Assembly (NCBI RefSeq): GCF_051846915.1
Contig: NZ_JBPYCR010000011.1
Span: 1 to 64,000, forward strand
DNA from: JBPYCR01 sp051846915
GTDB taxonomy: Bacteria; Bacillota; Bacilli; Bacillales; Amphibacillaceae
Direction: 5' to 3'
Length of the DNA: 64,000 nt
Program-made: the position numbers and the translations under genes
Notes under the pieces: generated by a model
Databases searched by the model: none
Seen by the model: the letters and a program-made list of their open reading frames with translations, nothing else
Told to the model about the DNA's origin: nothing
In this document: positions 50,544-59,499 of the stretch, piece by piece
Numbering within the stretch: position 1 is the first letter of the stretch
Layout: the number at the start of each line of letters is the position of its first letter

Positions 50544-51113
50544 ATGGTAAAAAAAATGTCACTGACCTTTCTCCTGATTGGCGGGTTATCTCTATTCATG
50601 ATCGGGTGTTCCGAAAATAACGACGCTACAGAAGACGGTAACAAGTTGGATCAGCTTGATCCTACTCTAGAAAAATCTACAAACACTGATAATCAAATTA
50701 ACAAACTTGGTTATGTGCGATATACGCAAGATGAAATCAAGGAAGATAATGAACGAAATCGGGCTGTCACAATGGACCGTGATAAAATGGCTGACATTAT
50801 TGCTCGTATCATTTTAAGAAATGATGACTTTGCAGAAGTAGCCACACTCGTAACCGACGAACAAGTACTAATTGCTTATCAAACAAATGATGACCAGGTT
50901 ACGGAATACACATCCGATATCGCCAGGAAATCAGCCATGTCAATCGTACCCGCCTATTACGAGATATATGTTTCTGATAATGATGTGTTAATGAATGATA
51001 TTCACAGTTTGAAAAATTCAACAACAGAAAATAAAAATTACGAAAACACGGTAAACGCCATTATCAAGGAAATGAAAAAAACACCTCAAGGTCAAGAAAG
51101 GAAAACAGATTAA
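50544..51113 (+). CDS. yutC: YhcN/YlaJ family sporulation lipoprotein
   Basis: A 189-residue lipoprotein with lipobox MIGC (Cys about residue 22) and a soluble domain with KMADIIARIILRNDDFAEVATLVTDEQVLIAY, characteristic of YhcN/YlaJ spore lipoproteins. B. subtilis YutC in the same neighbourhood is a comparable lipoprotein. Expected in the forespore or inner spore membrane. AAAGGAGGG precedes the ATG. A structured repeat follows 77 bases after the stop. Confidence 0.87.
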   Translation: MVKKMSLTFLLIGGLSLFMIGCSENNDATEDGNKLDQLDPTLEKSTNTDNQINKLGYVRYTQDEIKEDNERNRAVTMDRDKMADIIARIILRNDDFAEVATLVTDEQVLIAYQTNDDQVTEYTSDIARKSAMSIVPAYYEIYVSDNDVLMNDIHSLKNSTTENKNYENTVNAIIKEMKKTPQGQERKTD

Positions 51114-51189
51114 TAATTAATCGGACTAACTCATTCTTCTAACTTCTCCCTATGATGTTAGTCCTCCTTATTAAAATTAAATGATTTTT

Positions 51190-51345
51190 AAGAAAAGCGC
51201 AAGCGCCCTGTTCAGCCCCGACAAGCTTAAGCAAGAATTCGTAGTGACGGTTTTTGTCACGAAGAATTATTGCTTAAGACCTCGAGGGGCTGGGCGCTTA
51301 AGCTAGACAGCTATGCGCAAATTTTTTATACTTTCTGACCTTTTT
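51190..51345 (+). repeat. structured repeat, copy B
   Basis: The best-paired copy of the 155-bp family. Stems: AGCGCCC with GGGCGCT, AGCCCC with GGGGCT, CTTAAGCAA with TTGCTTAAG, and a central GTGAC with GTCAC. The central pair is A-T where copies C and D have G-C. It lies between yutC and lytH and ends with GCTAGACAGCTATGCGC and an AT-rich tail. Confidence 0.88.
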
Positions 51346-51386
51346 AAAAAAACAATTCGAATGTTACGCCTGGGAGTGAAAGAATA

Positions 51387-52358
51387 TTGTTTAATAAATT
51401 AGCCTATATTTCTGTTTTGATAATTTCAATTTCTTTGATCTTATCACAAGCTGTTTTTGCCGAAGAAGATACAGAAATTTATGATAAACGTATGGCCCTT
51501 TATAAAAAGACAGAAGCAGTAACACTTGTGCCTTGGTATTATATTGCTGCGATTGATCAATATGAAAGACAGGTTAATAAAGATTTACCGGATGACCAGC
51601 TTGTCTCCATTCAAATAGCCCCGGAAAAATGGTATGGAATCGGTAATTCTTCCATGATAAGTGATGCGAGAGTTATTAAGATGTTTAACGGTATCGGAAA
51701 AGATGGAAATGGTGATGGTAAGGCAAAGAGGGATAATCCGGAAGACATTTTATACACAATGTCAAATGACTTAATCAAAACTGGACCAACTGTAGATGAT
51801 TTCAAAATAGCTTTATGGAACTATTATAAACGGGATCTCTCTGTAAAAACCATTACGAATACAGCAAAGGTATTTCAAACATTCAACGATATTCATTTAA
51901 CCGACAGAGCATTTCCTGTATCTCTTCAACATAATTATAGCTTTCTGAATACATGGGGGGACCGACGTGGATTCGGAGGGTTAAGAATACATGAAGGTAC
52001 AGATATATTTGCAAATTACGGGACACCGGTAAAATCGACAACATATGGTGTAATCGAATTGATGGGTTGGAATTTATATGGCGGTTGGAGAATTGGCATT
52101 CGGGATATATTCAATATTTACCATTATTATGGGCATTTGAACGGCTATAGTGATGACATTGATGTCGGACAAATTGTTAAGCCCGGAGATCAATTGGGCA
52201 GTGTTGGTTCAAGTGGCTATGGTCCGCCAGGGACTTCAGGGAAGTTCCCGCCACATTTACATTATGGGATGTATAAAGATAACGGGAAAACAGAATGGTC
52301 TTTTGACCCGTATCCTTATTTAAAAAAATGGGAGCGCATGGAGAAACAAGCAAATTAA
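51387..52358 (+). CDS. lytH: L-Ala-D-Glu peptidase, M23 family (LytH)
   Basis: A 323-residue secreted M23 (LytM-type) metallopeptidase. N-terminal signal segment (residues 1-25), then a linker and C-terminal Zn-peptidase domain with metal and active-site motifs HEGTD (about residue 201), YYGHL and HLHYG. In B. subtilis LytH (YunA) trims stem peptides in the spore cortex under SigK. TTG start with GGGAGTG upstream. The TAA stop is the first bases of repeat copy C. yunB lies further downstream, as in B. subtilis order. Confidence 0.93.
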   Translation: MFNKLAYISVLIISISLILSQAVFAEEDTEIYDKRMALYKKTEAVTLVPWYYIAAIDQYERQVNKDLPDDQLVSIQIAPEKWYGIGNSSMISDARVIKMFNGIGKDGNGDGKAKRDNPEDILYTMSNDLIKTGPTVDDFKIALWNYYKRDLSVKTITNTAKVFQTFNDIHLTDRAFPVSLQHNYSFLNTWGDRRGFGGLRIHEGTDIFANYGTPVKSTTYGVIELMGWNLYGGWRIGIRDIFNIYHYYGHLNGYSDDIDVGQIVKPGDQLGSVGSSGYGPPGTSGKFPPHLHYGMYKDNGKTEWSFDPYPYLKKWERMEKQAN

Positions 52359-52510
52359 GAAAAGCGCAAGCGCCCTGTTAAGCCCCGACAAGCTTAAGTA
52401 AGAAATCGTAGTGGCGATTTTGCCACGAAGAGTTATTGCTTAAGACCTCGAGGGGCTGGGCGCTGGAGCTAGACAGCTATGCGCCAAAATTTTATACTTC
52501 CTTATCTTTT
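52357..52510 (+). repeat. structured repeat, copy C
   Basis: It begins at the lytH stop codon with AAGAAAAGCGC. Stems AGCGCCC/GGGCGCT, AGCCCC/GGGGCT, the CTTAAG(T)AA arm and GTGGC/GCCAC are paired. It is joined head to tail to copy D with a period of 154 bp. Confidence 0.88.
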
Positions 52511-52665
52511 AAGAAAAGCGCAAGCGCCCTGGTCAGTCTCGACAAGCTTAAGCAAGAAATCGTAGTGGCGGTTTTTGCCACGAAGAGTTATTGCTTAAGA
52601 CCTCGAGGGGCTCGGCGCTTAAGCTAGACATTTATGCACAAAATTTTATACATTCTTACCTTTTA
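52511..52665 (+). repeat. structured repeat, copy D
   Basis: Same structure as copy C. The AGCCCC arm is AGTCTC here, which still pairs with GGGGCT by two G-U pairs, and the outer GGGCGCT is CGGCGCT. It ends in an AT-rich tail just before the metS terminator. Confidence 0.88.
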
Positions 52666-52667
52666 AA

Positions 52668-52703
52668 AAGAGACCGGATGATCGCTATCATTTCCCGGTC
52701 CCC
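52668..52703 (-). terminator. metS terminator
   Basis: On the minus strand GACCGG (52696-52701) pairs with CCGGTC (52671-52676), followed by TCTTTTT. It lies 10 bases after the metS stop. Confidence 0.75.
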
Positions 52704-52711
52704 TTTCTTTG

Positions 52712-52819
52712 TTATTTATTTGCTTTCGCTTTTTTAACAGCGTTCATAATGCTTGCTGCAAATCCACCCCATAATAATATCATTCCAATAATCATTACGA
52801 TAATAGCACTACCACTCAT
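52712..52819 (-). CDS. metS: MetS-type small subunit of NSS methionine/alanine importer
   Basis: A 35-residue protein: one hydrophobic helix (IIVMIIGMILLWGGFAASIM) and a short basic tail. This is the pattern of PF16951, the small subunit that works with MetP-type neurotransmitter:sodium symporters. AAAGGAGG is 6-7 nt before the ATG. It is 20 bases downstream of the large transporter gene on the same strand, which supports an operon. Confidence 0.9.
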   Translation of the reverse strand: MSGSAIIVMIIGMILLWGGFAASIMNAVKKAKANK

Positions 52820-52839
52820 AGTTGTTCCTCCTTTAATAC

Positions 52840-54354
52840 TTATTTGTTATTTGGAGATTTCCATTTCGTGGCTGTTAGAAGCAATCCAATAACCAATGCC
52901 GCTGCTGCAACGGCCCAGCCACCGAACGTTATGAACATATCAGGGTAACCTTCATAATTTCCTGTCTCATTACCTTCACCTGTAAATTCTTTTAACAAAT
53001 TCAGCTTAAACAAACCAATCAACATATAACCCAATACAATTGGTGTGATAATGCTTAAACTTATCGTCCACCACGAACCAAGCTTGATATCGGAAAATTC
53101 GTCGGCATGCGCACGGAAATCTTTCAATTTACGCAAGAACCATGCGAGTAACACAACTTCAACAAGACCGACAAAAGCAACGCCAAACTGGTTGATGAAA
53201 TAATCTGCTGCATCCAGGAAAAACATACCACCTTGTGTAGCGAATAATAAAGAAGTTATCGCGGCAATTCCACCACCTACAGCAACTGCTCGTGAACGGG
53301 ACATGCCAAACTTGTCAACGAGTCCTGCAATATATGTTTCAATAATCGACATTAACGAAGTCAGCCCGGCTAATACGAGAGAGGCAAAGAAAAGAAAGCC
53401 AAAGAATTCATTAAATGCCGGAAATTCATTGATGATCGCTGGAAATACAACGAACGCCAAACCGACACCACCAGCTACAACTTCATCAACACTAACTCCT
53501 TGTTGAACTGCCATAAATCCAAGGATTGAAAACACACCGATTCCGGCTAACAACTCAAAGCTTGAATTTCCAAGCCCAGTAATGAAGGCGTTGTTTGTAA
53601 TATCCGATTTTTTTGGCAAATAACTGGAATACGTAATCATAATAGCAAATGCAATTGACAGAGTGAAAAATATTTGTCCATATGCAGCAACCCATACAGA
53701 TGGAGATAAAATTTGACTGAAATCAGGTTGAAAAAATGCATTTAAACCTTCCGCTGCCCCCGGTAATGTTACTGCCCGTATAACAATAATAAGAAAAATA
53801 ACTAATAGAGTTGGGATCATAATTCTGTTTGCCATCTCTATCCCTTTTTTAACGCCTTGATACAAAATACCTAACACGACAATCCAAACAATAATTAATG
53901 GAATAAGTACACCGGGAACTAAGCTGCCCGTTTGGCCGGGATCAACAGCCAAATTGAGATAATCACTAAATAAAAAGCTTTCCGTATCTGTTCCCCAACT
54001 TAAATTTAATGAGAAAATGGAGTACGAAATTGCCCATGCAATAATAACGGAATAATATGTGGAGATTACAAAAGCAACGATGACTCCCCACCATCCTACC
54101 CACTCCATTTTAGGATTTATTTTTTTGAATGATAGTGGGGCTGATCCACGATATTTATGCCCAATTGTAAATTCCATAATCAGAATCGGAATACCTGCAG
54201 TAAATAATGCAATTAAGTAGGGAATAAAGAATGCTCCACCACCATTTTCATATGCCGTAGCAGGAAAGCGCCATATATTTCCCAGACCTACAGCAGATCC
54301 CATAGCAGCCATAATAAACCCCGCTCTTGTACCCCATTGAGAACGTTTATCCAT
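52840..54354 (-). CDS. metP: sodium-dependent amino acid transporter (NSS/SNF family, MetP-like)
   Basis: A 504-residue membrane protein with 12 hydrophobic segments and the NSS landmarks: GSAVGLGNIWRFP (about residue 17) and NGGGAFFIPY. The MetS subunit next to it points to the MetP branch, which imports methionine and/or alanine using Na+. No SAM riboswitch was seen in its leader. Strong AAAGGAGG before the ATG; a consensus promoter lies 75 bases further up. Confidence 0.92.
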   Translation of the reverse strand: MDKRSQWGTRAGFIMAAMGSAVGLGNIWRFPATAYENGGGAFFIPYLIALFTAGIPILIMEFTIGHKYRGSAPLSFKKINPKMEWVGWWGVIVAFVISTYYSVIIAWAISYSIFSLNLSWGTDTESFLFSDYLNLAVDPGQTGSLVPGVLIPLIIVWIVVLGILYQGVKKGIEMANRIMIPTLLVIFLIIVIRAVTLPGAAEGLNAFFQPDFSQILSPSVWVAAYGQIFFTLSIAFAIMITYSSYLPKKSDITNNAFITGLGNSSFELLAGIGVFSILGFMAVQQGVSVDEVVAGGVGLAFVVFPAIINEFPAFNEFFGFLFFASLVLAGLTSLMSIIETYIAGLVDKFGMSRSRAVAVGGGIAAITSLLFATQGGMFFLDAADYFINQFGVAFVGLVEVVLLAWFLRKLKDFRAHADEFSDIKLGSWWTISLSIITPIVLGYMLIGLFKLNLLKEFTGEGNETGNYEGYPDMFITFGGWAVAAAALVIGLLLTATKWKSPNNK

Positions 54355-54380
54355 GTATAAACCTCCTTTAAATATTATCC

Positions 54381-54400
54381 CTCAATCAACAGGTTGAGGA
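54381..54400. repeat. leader hairpin in metP 5' region
   Basis: CCTCAA-TCAACAGG-TTGAGG: a 6-bp hairpin between the metP promoter and ribosome site. It may affect mRNA stability; there is no T-run. Confidence 0.45.
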
Positions 54401-54429
54401 ATGTTGTAAATTATCTGATATTTAAGTTT

Positions 54430-54458
54430 ATTATACTTACACTGCTTGCTTTAGTCAA
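54430..54458 (-). promoter_or_regulatory. metP promoter
   Basis: TTGACT (54453-54458, minus strand) and TATAAT (54430-54435), spacer 17 bp. The predicted mRNA start is about 65-70 bases before the metP ATG. Confidence 0.85.
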
Positions 54459-54668
54459 AAGATGCATGCAGATCAGCGTATAATATACATTTTTTTACAT
54501 CACCTCTTTTCCATTAATATTAGACACGTGTCGTTGAGCATATCACCTCTTGACAATATCTTCAAGTTAAAAACTGTCACGAATTTATTCGATTTTCCTA
54601 CTGTATGATGCCCCCTCATCATACAACTAGTCGATTATAGATATAACAGCATCTTGCAGATCAAGCAC

Positions 54669-54714
54669 AAGAATTACGACGGTACTTTTTAGAAAAGTTA
54701 CCATCGTAATTCTT
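54669..54714. terminator. long hairpin downstream of yunB
   Basis: AAGAATTACGA-GGTAC-TTTT (54669-54690) pairs with AAAAGTTACC-TCGTAATTCTT (54692-54714) in about 19 positions with small gaps. It is 18 bases beyond the yunB stop. The T-run is weak, but a terminator for yunB is the simplest reading. Confidence 0.6.
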
Positions 54715-54731
54715 AGGGTGTTTTCGTTTTT

Positions 54732-55517
54732 CTACTCTTTGTTAAATCGCTTTTCAGGTACAGATATGGAAGGACCACCATCTCCACCTTGATTATAAAA
54801 TTCCGGTACATCGCCCATAATTACTCTTGAATCGATAAGCACCCTTGTGTCTATTTTGGCTACCTCCGTCGAAAAAGGAATAACGACCTGTACATTGACA
54901 GTAACAGGAATGTAAATTTCGAATAACGCGGCATTGACGCCAAATTCTTTTAGCTCGTGTACAACATCTGATTCCAGACTGCCGACGATTTCAAAGTGGA
55001 CGGGTATTTTTGGCCCGAGGTTTGCTAAAATGGTATTACCTGTCGCTTGACCAATTGGTATTTCGACAACGGTTGGATCTTTTGCCGCTAAATCTCCTAC
55101 CGTGTCACCAAATTCTACCGGATCCAACTCTGGATCATCCAAATCAATCTGCTCGCCTTTATTCATGCTATATAAAAAGTACTCAGCACGTTCCGTCGCT
55201 ATTCGTAACGCTTGATTAACGGCGGAAGATTTCCAACCTAACGTAGCCACATTTCCGTTTTCATCCATATTCACTTCAACCAGATCTTCAAAGTTCATAT
55301 TTTCAGTTGATTTTACAGCGGAGTTAATGGTTCTCGTTGCAAATTCAATTGTTTTTTCTTCCGCTATGTCCATTAATGGCGGTTTTATCTGCTTATCAAT
55401 TAACCAAAGACTAAATAGTATGATAGCAAAAAAAAGAACGATCGTAATAAGAAAAAGAACGCTGGCTGGAGGCGGAGCAGCTCTTCCTCTTTTCATGCCG
55501 AATCGCCGTCTAAACAT
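54732..55517 (-). CDS. yunB: sporulation protein YunB
   Basis: About 261 residues: an N-terminal positively charged stretch, one membrane helix (about residues 20-40), and a secreted domain characteristic of YunB (GQATGNTILANLGPKIPVHFEIVGS and FGVNAALFEIYIPVTVNVQVVIPF). It is a spore-specific membrane protein in B. subtilis. GGAGG lies 6 nt before the ATG at 55517. Confidence 0.9.
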   Translation of the reverse strand: MFRRRFGMKRGRAAPPPASVLFLITIVLFFAIILFSLWLIDKQIKPPLMDIAEEKTIEFATRTINSAVKSTENMNFEDLVEVNMDENGNVATLGWKSSAVNQALRIATERAEYFLYSMNKGEQIDLDDPELDPVEFGDTVGDLAAKDPTVVEIPIGQATGNTILANLGPKIPVHFEIVGSLESDVVHELKEFGVNAALFEIYIPVTVNVQVVIPFSTEVAKIDTRVLIDSRVIMGDVPEFYNQGGDGGPSISVPEKRFNKE

Positions 55518-55575
55518 AAAATACCTCCTCACCAACAATTTATGCTTGTTTCGAGGAGGTTAGAATCGTTAATTA

Positions 55576-56658
55576 TTAAGCTTGGCAGGAGTGAATAAGC
55601 ACTTGTACATTGTACGCCATATCCACTTCATAAGGGGAAATGGATTGGTCACTTGCATCTTTTATAATTCGAATAACAGGTCGGTCACATAGCGTTTTGT
55701 TTTGTCTAATGACAACTCCCGTCCTACCGTCATTTAGCCTCACGGTTAATCCGTTTGGATAGACAGACACACTCTGCTTAAATGCCTCCACATACTGTTT
55801 CTCAAATTGCTGAATGGCACCGGCATATAAAATTTCCAGTCCTTCGTGCGGAAGCATAGCAGACCGATACACCCTGTTACTCGTTACCGCATCAAACACA
55901 TCAGCAATCGCAATGATTTTCCCGAATGGATGAATAGCATCTCCTTTTATACCTCTTGGATAACCGGACCCGTCCAATCGTTCATGGTGCTGATATGCAC
56001 AATGAGCAGCAACAGAGGAAATGGAGTTTTGTTTCCGCAAAAAATTGTACCCCAATTCCGTGTGGGTTTTCATAATGGCAAACTCGTCCGCTGTCAGCTT
56101 ATCTGCTTTTTGTAAAATTTCTTCCTCAATAAAAATCTTACCGATATCATGCAATATAGCGCCAACTCCGAGCTCTGCCAATTGCGCGTCAGGGAGATTC
56201 ACTTGTGAACCAATTGCGAGCGAATAAATGGCGACATTAATTGAATGCTGAAATATGTAATCATCCGTAGCAAAGATATTTGTTAACATGGAAATCGTTT
56301 CATTGGAATTTCGTATATCTTTCATTAGTTCATCAATAACAACAAGTAAATTTTGGCTTTTAGTTTCCAGTATGTATGCGTTGTTAAAGATGTCATCCTT
56401 TTTCAATCCGACAAAGGTTTCCTTCAACATGCCCATCGCTTTTATGCGCGTCTTTGCAGGAATCACATCTTCTACATAAATATCATCTGTTAGGGCGTCT
56501 TCGATGTGCACATAAGTTATATGTTGCTTTAATAGTCGATGGATCATTTTTTCGGTTAGTGCAGTTCCCTTTTGGATGAGCGGCAAATTGTTTTCATTAT
56601 AGATTGATTGAGCAATTTTAGTTCCGGGTTTAACGGATCTCGTACTTACTAATCTCAC
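55576..56658 (-). CDS. HD-GYP domain phosphodiesterase
   Basis: A 360-residue protein with a C-terminal HD-GYP domain (about residues 130-300): GAILHDIGKI, HHERLDGSGYPRG and GKIIAIADVFDAVTS. The HD and GYP residues for metal binding and cyclic-di-GMP hydrolysis are present. The N-terminal ~120 residues are a helical region without known sensor motif. GTG start with TTAGGAGT upstream. It sits between yunB and yunC, which is an extra gene compared with B. subtilis. Confidence 0.9.
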   Translation of the reverse strand: MRLVSTRSVKPGTKIAQSIYNENNLPLIQKGTALTEKMIHRLLKQHITYVHIEDALTDDIYVEDVIPAKTRIKAMGMLKETFVGLKKDDIFNNAYILETKSQNLLVVIDELMKDIRNSNETISMLTNIFATDDYIFQHSINVAIYSLAIGSQVNLPDAQLAELGVGAILHDIGKIFIEEEILQKADKLTADEFAIMKTHTELGYNFLRKQNSISSVAAHCAYQHHERLDGSGYPRGIKGDAIHPFGKIIAIADVFDAVTSNRVYRSAMLPHEGLEILYAGAIQQFEKQYVEAFKQSVSVYPNGLTVRLNDGRTGVVIRQNKTLCDRPVIRIIKDASDQSISPYEVDMAYNVQVLIHSCQA

Positions 56659-56743
56659 GTTAGTACTCCTAACTTGATGATTTTATATGTTCATTTTCTA
56701 TAAAGTCTGGATGAAATGCCTCCCAGTTAGGAAGACATTTCAT

Positions 56744-57046
56744 CTAAGCAATTCTTAATAATGCTTCTCTACCGGTCATGCCAACTTCCCATCCGTACTC
56801 TTTTGAAGTATCAGTTACTTTTTCAAGTGGAGCTTCCAATAAGTCTTCGATGGTCCGGACACCTTTTGCCCGACCTGCAACAACTTGCCGATCCTTTAAT
56901 GCGCTGTTTAATATATCTACATCTAACGCAGCACACATAATGTAGCCAACATCATTGGAAATAGAAAGTAAATTTGTTTTAGGCAACTCAACCCGTATAG
57001 CTGTAAAATGCATTCCTTCAATTTCCAAAGGACTAACTGTAATCAT
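56744..57046 (-). CDS. yunC: DUF1805 protein (YunC)
   Basis: A 100-residue YunC-like protein. Blocks are ALDVDILNSALKDRQVVAGRAKGV and the C-terminal YGWEVGMTGREALL. Its function is not known. AAGGAGG is well placed before the ATG. Order yunC-yunD-yunE matches B. subtilis. Confidence 0.9.
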   Translation of the reverse strand: MITVSPLEIEGMHFTAIRVELPKTNLLSISNDVGYIMCAALDVDILNSALKDRQVVAGRAKGVRTIEDLLEAPLEKVTDTSKEYGWEVGMTGREALLRIA

Positions 57047-57147
57047 GTGAAAACCTCCTTATAACGACCACTATATATGTATGCAAGAAGGATTAAGTTG
57101 ACACAGTTAAGTCATATTTTCGAAACGGAAATATCTTTGAACACGTA

Positions 57148-58545
57148 TTAAGCGGAAAAATACTCCTTTAATGTAACCAATAATAAATCGCGAATAAATT
57201 CAGGCAAAAAAAATCTTTTTGACTTCGATTTGGCAATCTCCGGCAACAGCCTTCCAAAAGTAAAGGTATCTGCCGTCGCAACCGAATATTTTTTTTCAGG
57301 ATCCAACGCTTGCCCTTGATACGTTATTACTTTTACAAACTCTTGTCCGTCGGGATGAACATCGGTTATTACATCTATTCCCGAAAAGATCATCCGTCCA
57401 AGCACTTCTCCCCGAAATCCAAAGCCTTTTAATTTTAACTCCATAAAATCTTTTGTAAGCGAAGCTCTAACTACCTCTAAAATTTCATTGCCTTGCAGTT
57501 TCACAACACATGGGTTAATTGGATGCGGACATATTCGATGGACATCTTTGTATGTCACTGTTCCTGCCGAGAAATAGTCGAGCAATAACCCAGCATTCAA
57601 CATTCCAATATCGGCATCTGTCCAGTTTTTCAACGTGTGTGTCAATCGTTCCATAATTGGAGTGGGTTTAAACCAGTTTATATCGATCGGCTCATCTACA
57701 TGAACAATCGGACTGCTCAAATGATCATCTGCTTGTTCCTTTAATTCCATAAGCAGTTGCTCTGTTGGTAAATCTTTTGCTACATGAGTAATATCGGTCG
57801 TATACGCTTCTTTTTCAACTAATTCGTTTTGCGTATGATCCCACGTTAAAATAACCTCTCCGACAAAAGCACAATGTTTTCCGGCGGCAGTAATAATCGT
57901 CTCATTAACCTTTTCTTCTGTTCGTAACAAATGATGAGTATGACCTCCGATAATAGCATCGATATCCGGAAATTTGCGTGCAATTGCTCTATCTTCATTA
58001 ATACCTAAATGGGATAATAAAATAATAATATCCGCTTTTTTCGTTACTCGGTTTAACACATTGTTTATAGCATCAAAAGGGGTAGAAACGTGCCAATCAA
58101 GCAAATGATAAAATGCGTTAAATGGTGCGGTGAGACCAATAACTCCTATAGTTACGCCACCTTTGGACGTTAATGTTGTATTCATTTCAAGCCACTCAGG
58201 CTGGTCATCTGTCATACTTTCCAAATTGGAACATACAACCTGAAAGTCGGCTTCGTCGTATAAATGAAACAAATCCTGATGTGAAAGTGTAATCCCTTCA
58301 TTATTTCCGAGTGTTGCAATGTCATAGCCAAGATTATTCATTAATTGCACATTCGCTTTACCCATAAAGGCTTCAGCAATCGGATGTACACGATCAACAT
58401 GATCCCCAATATCAACTAGCCAATTAGAGGTTTGTTCGGCCTCATGCAAAGCTCTTTTTTCTTTAAAATAAGCGGCTGCTCTCGACCAGTTGTTAAAATT
58501 GCTATGAAGATCATTTGTATAGTAGAAGAATATTTTTTCTTGCAT
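57148..58545 (-). CDS. yunD: 5'-nucleotidase-family metallophosphatase (YunD)
   Basis: About 465 residues. N-terminal calcineurin-like metallophosphatase domain with DLHSN, DIGDHVD, GNNEG and GGHTHH metal-binding motifs (no signal peptide, so cytosolic), and a C-terminal 5'-nucleotidase domain (about residues 260-465). The substrate is likely a nucleotide or a related phosphate ester; unproven. ATG at 58545 has AAGGAG 7 nt upstream. It lies 11 bases after yunE, so the two should be cotranscribed. Confidence 0.92.
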   Translation of the reverse strand: MQEKIFFYYTNDLHSNFNNWSRAAAYFKEKRALHEAEQTSNWLVDIGDHVDRVHPIAEAFMGKANVQLMNNLGYDIATLGNNEGITLSHQDLFHLYDEADFQVVCSNLESMTDDQPEWLEMNTTLTSKGGVTIGVIGLTAPFNAFYHLLDWHVSTPFDAINNVLNRVTKKADIIILLSHLGINEDRAIARKFPDIDAIIGGHTHHLLRTEEKVNETIITAAGKHCAFVGEVILTWDHTQNELVEKEAYTTDITHVAKDLPTEQLLMELKEQADDHLSSPIVHVDEPIDINWFKPTPIMERLTHTLKNWTDADIGMLNAGLLLDYFSAGTVTYKDVHRICPHPINPCVVKLQGNEILEVVRASLTKDFMELKLKGFGFRGEVLGRMIFSGIDVITDVHPDGQEFVKVITYQGQALDPEKKYSVATADTFTFGRLLPEIAKSKSKRFFLPEFIRDLLLVTLKEYFSA

Positions 58546-58556
58546 GTTCATACTCC

Positions 58557-59381
58557 TTACATTATCCCATCAATAATTAAACGCAAGCCTACACCGATCA
58601 GTACTATGCGTAATATCCATTTTAATATACTCCCTGTTAGTAACTGGTTCACTCTCGCTCCAAGTGTACCACCAATAAACGCACCAACAATGAAAAAAAA
58701 AACATACCCCCACGGCACATGGCCTAAAGCAATATGTGTAATGGAACTGACAATACTAATAAAAAATATCATAAACATGGAAGTTGCTACCGCAATATGC
58801 ACTGGAAAGCCGAATAACAAGATCATAACTGGAACCATTATCGCCCCTCCACCAATTCCAAACATGCCAGACAGCATGCCGATGCCAAATGATATAAGCA
58901 ATGCCGGTGTAATGAATACCGTATAATGGTACATCTCTTCCCCGATTTGAAATGTTCTTTTGTTCCTATCTTTTATTGCAGTTCCCTTTTTTCCAGCATG
59001 TTTGCTTCGATTAATAAACAAAAGCGATGATATAATTATCATAATAAATCCAAAGTATAATGAAAAATTGTCCGTATCAACAAACTGATTCAACCATGAG
59101 CCTAAAAGACTACCGGGAATACTTCCTAATATAAAAATAATTCCCGTTTTATAGTCCACCCTGCCACTTTTCCAATAAGATATTGTTGAGGAAAGTGCTG
59201 TAATGGCCATAGTAACTAGAGAAATTCCTACAATTGTTTGAGGCGATATCCAGGCGAATGTTTCAAAATAGTTATTTATTATTAATAGGGTTGGAATTAA
59301 TATAATTCCCCCACCCAATCCAATTAAACTTCCAATAAATGCAGTAGAAAGGCTGATTAGAATATATATTATATATACCAA
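58557..59381 (-). CDS. yunE: TSUP (TauE/SafE) family anion transporter, YunE
   Basis: A 274-residue membrane protein with eight hydrophobic segments in two homologous halves: GSLIGLGGGIILIPTLL near the N-terminus and GMLSGMFGIGGGAIMVPVMI in the second half, the TSUP repeat signature. Family members export or import sulfite, sulfonates or similar small organic anions. TTG start with AAGGA upstream. Confidence 0.9.
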   Translation of the reverse strand: MVYIIYILISLSTAFIGSLIGLGGGIILIPTLLIINNYFETFAWISPQTIVGISLVTMAITALSSTISYWKSGRVDYKTGIIFILGSIPGSLLGSWLNQFVDTDNFSLYFGFIMIIISSLLFINRSKHAGKKGTAIKDRNKRTFQIGEEMYHYTVFITPALLISFGIGMLSGMFGIGGGAIMVPVMILLFGFPVHIAVATSMFMIFFISIVSSITHIALGHVPWGYVFFFIVGAFIGGTLGARVNQLLTGSILKWILRIVLIGVGLRLIIDGIM

Positions 59382-59499
59382 AATAAATCCTTCTTTCCAT
59401 TATATACCTGAATTATCCTTAGTAGATATAAAGCATGTCACTTTGGCGATAAAAGTAAACAGGGCTTTACTAAATAAATGAAAAAAGAATCCATTCCTG

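Noticed and set aside
52511..52665. Reading the repeat copies as coding (short frames cross copies C and D)
   Set aside because: The frames differ between copies while hairpin pairing is kept, so selection appears to be on structure.
54355..54731. Possible SAM riboswitch ahead of the MetP-type transporter
   Set aside because: None of the S-box conserved blocks seen at metK occur here; only a small hairpin and a promoter are present.
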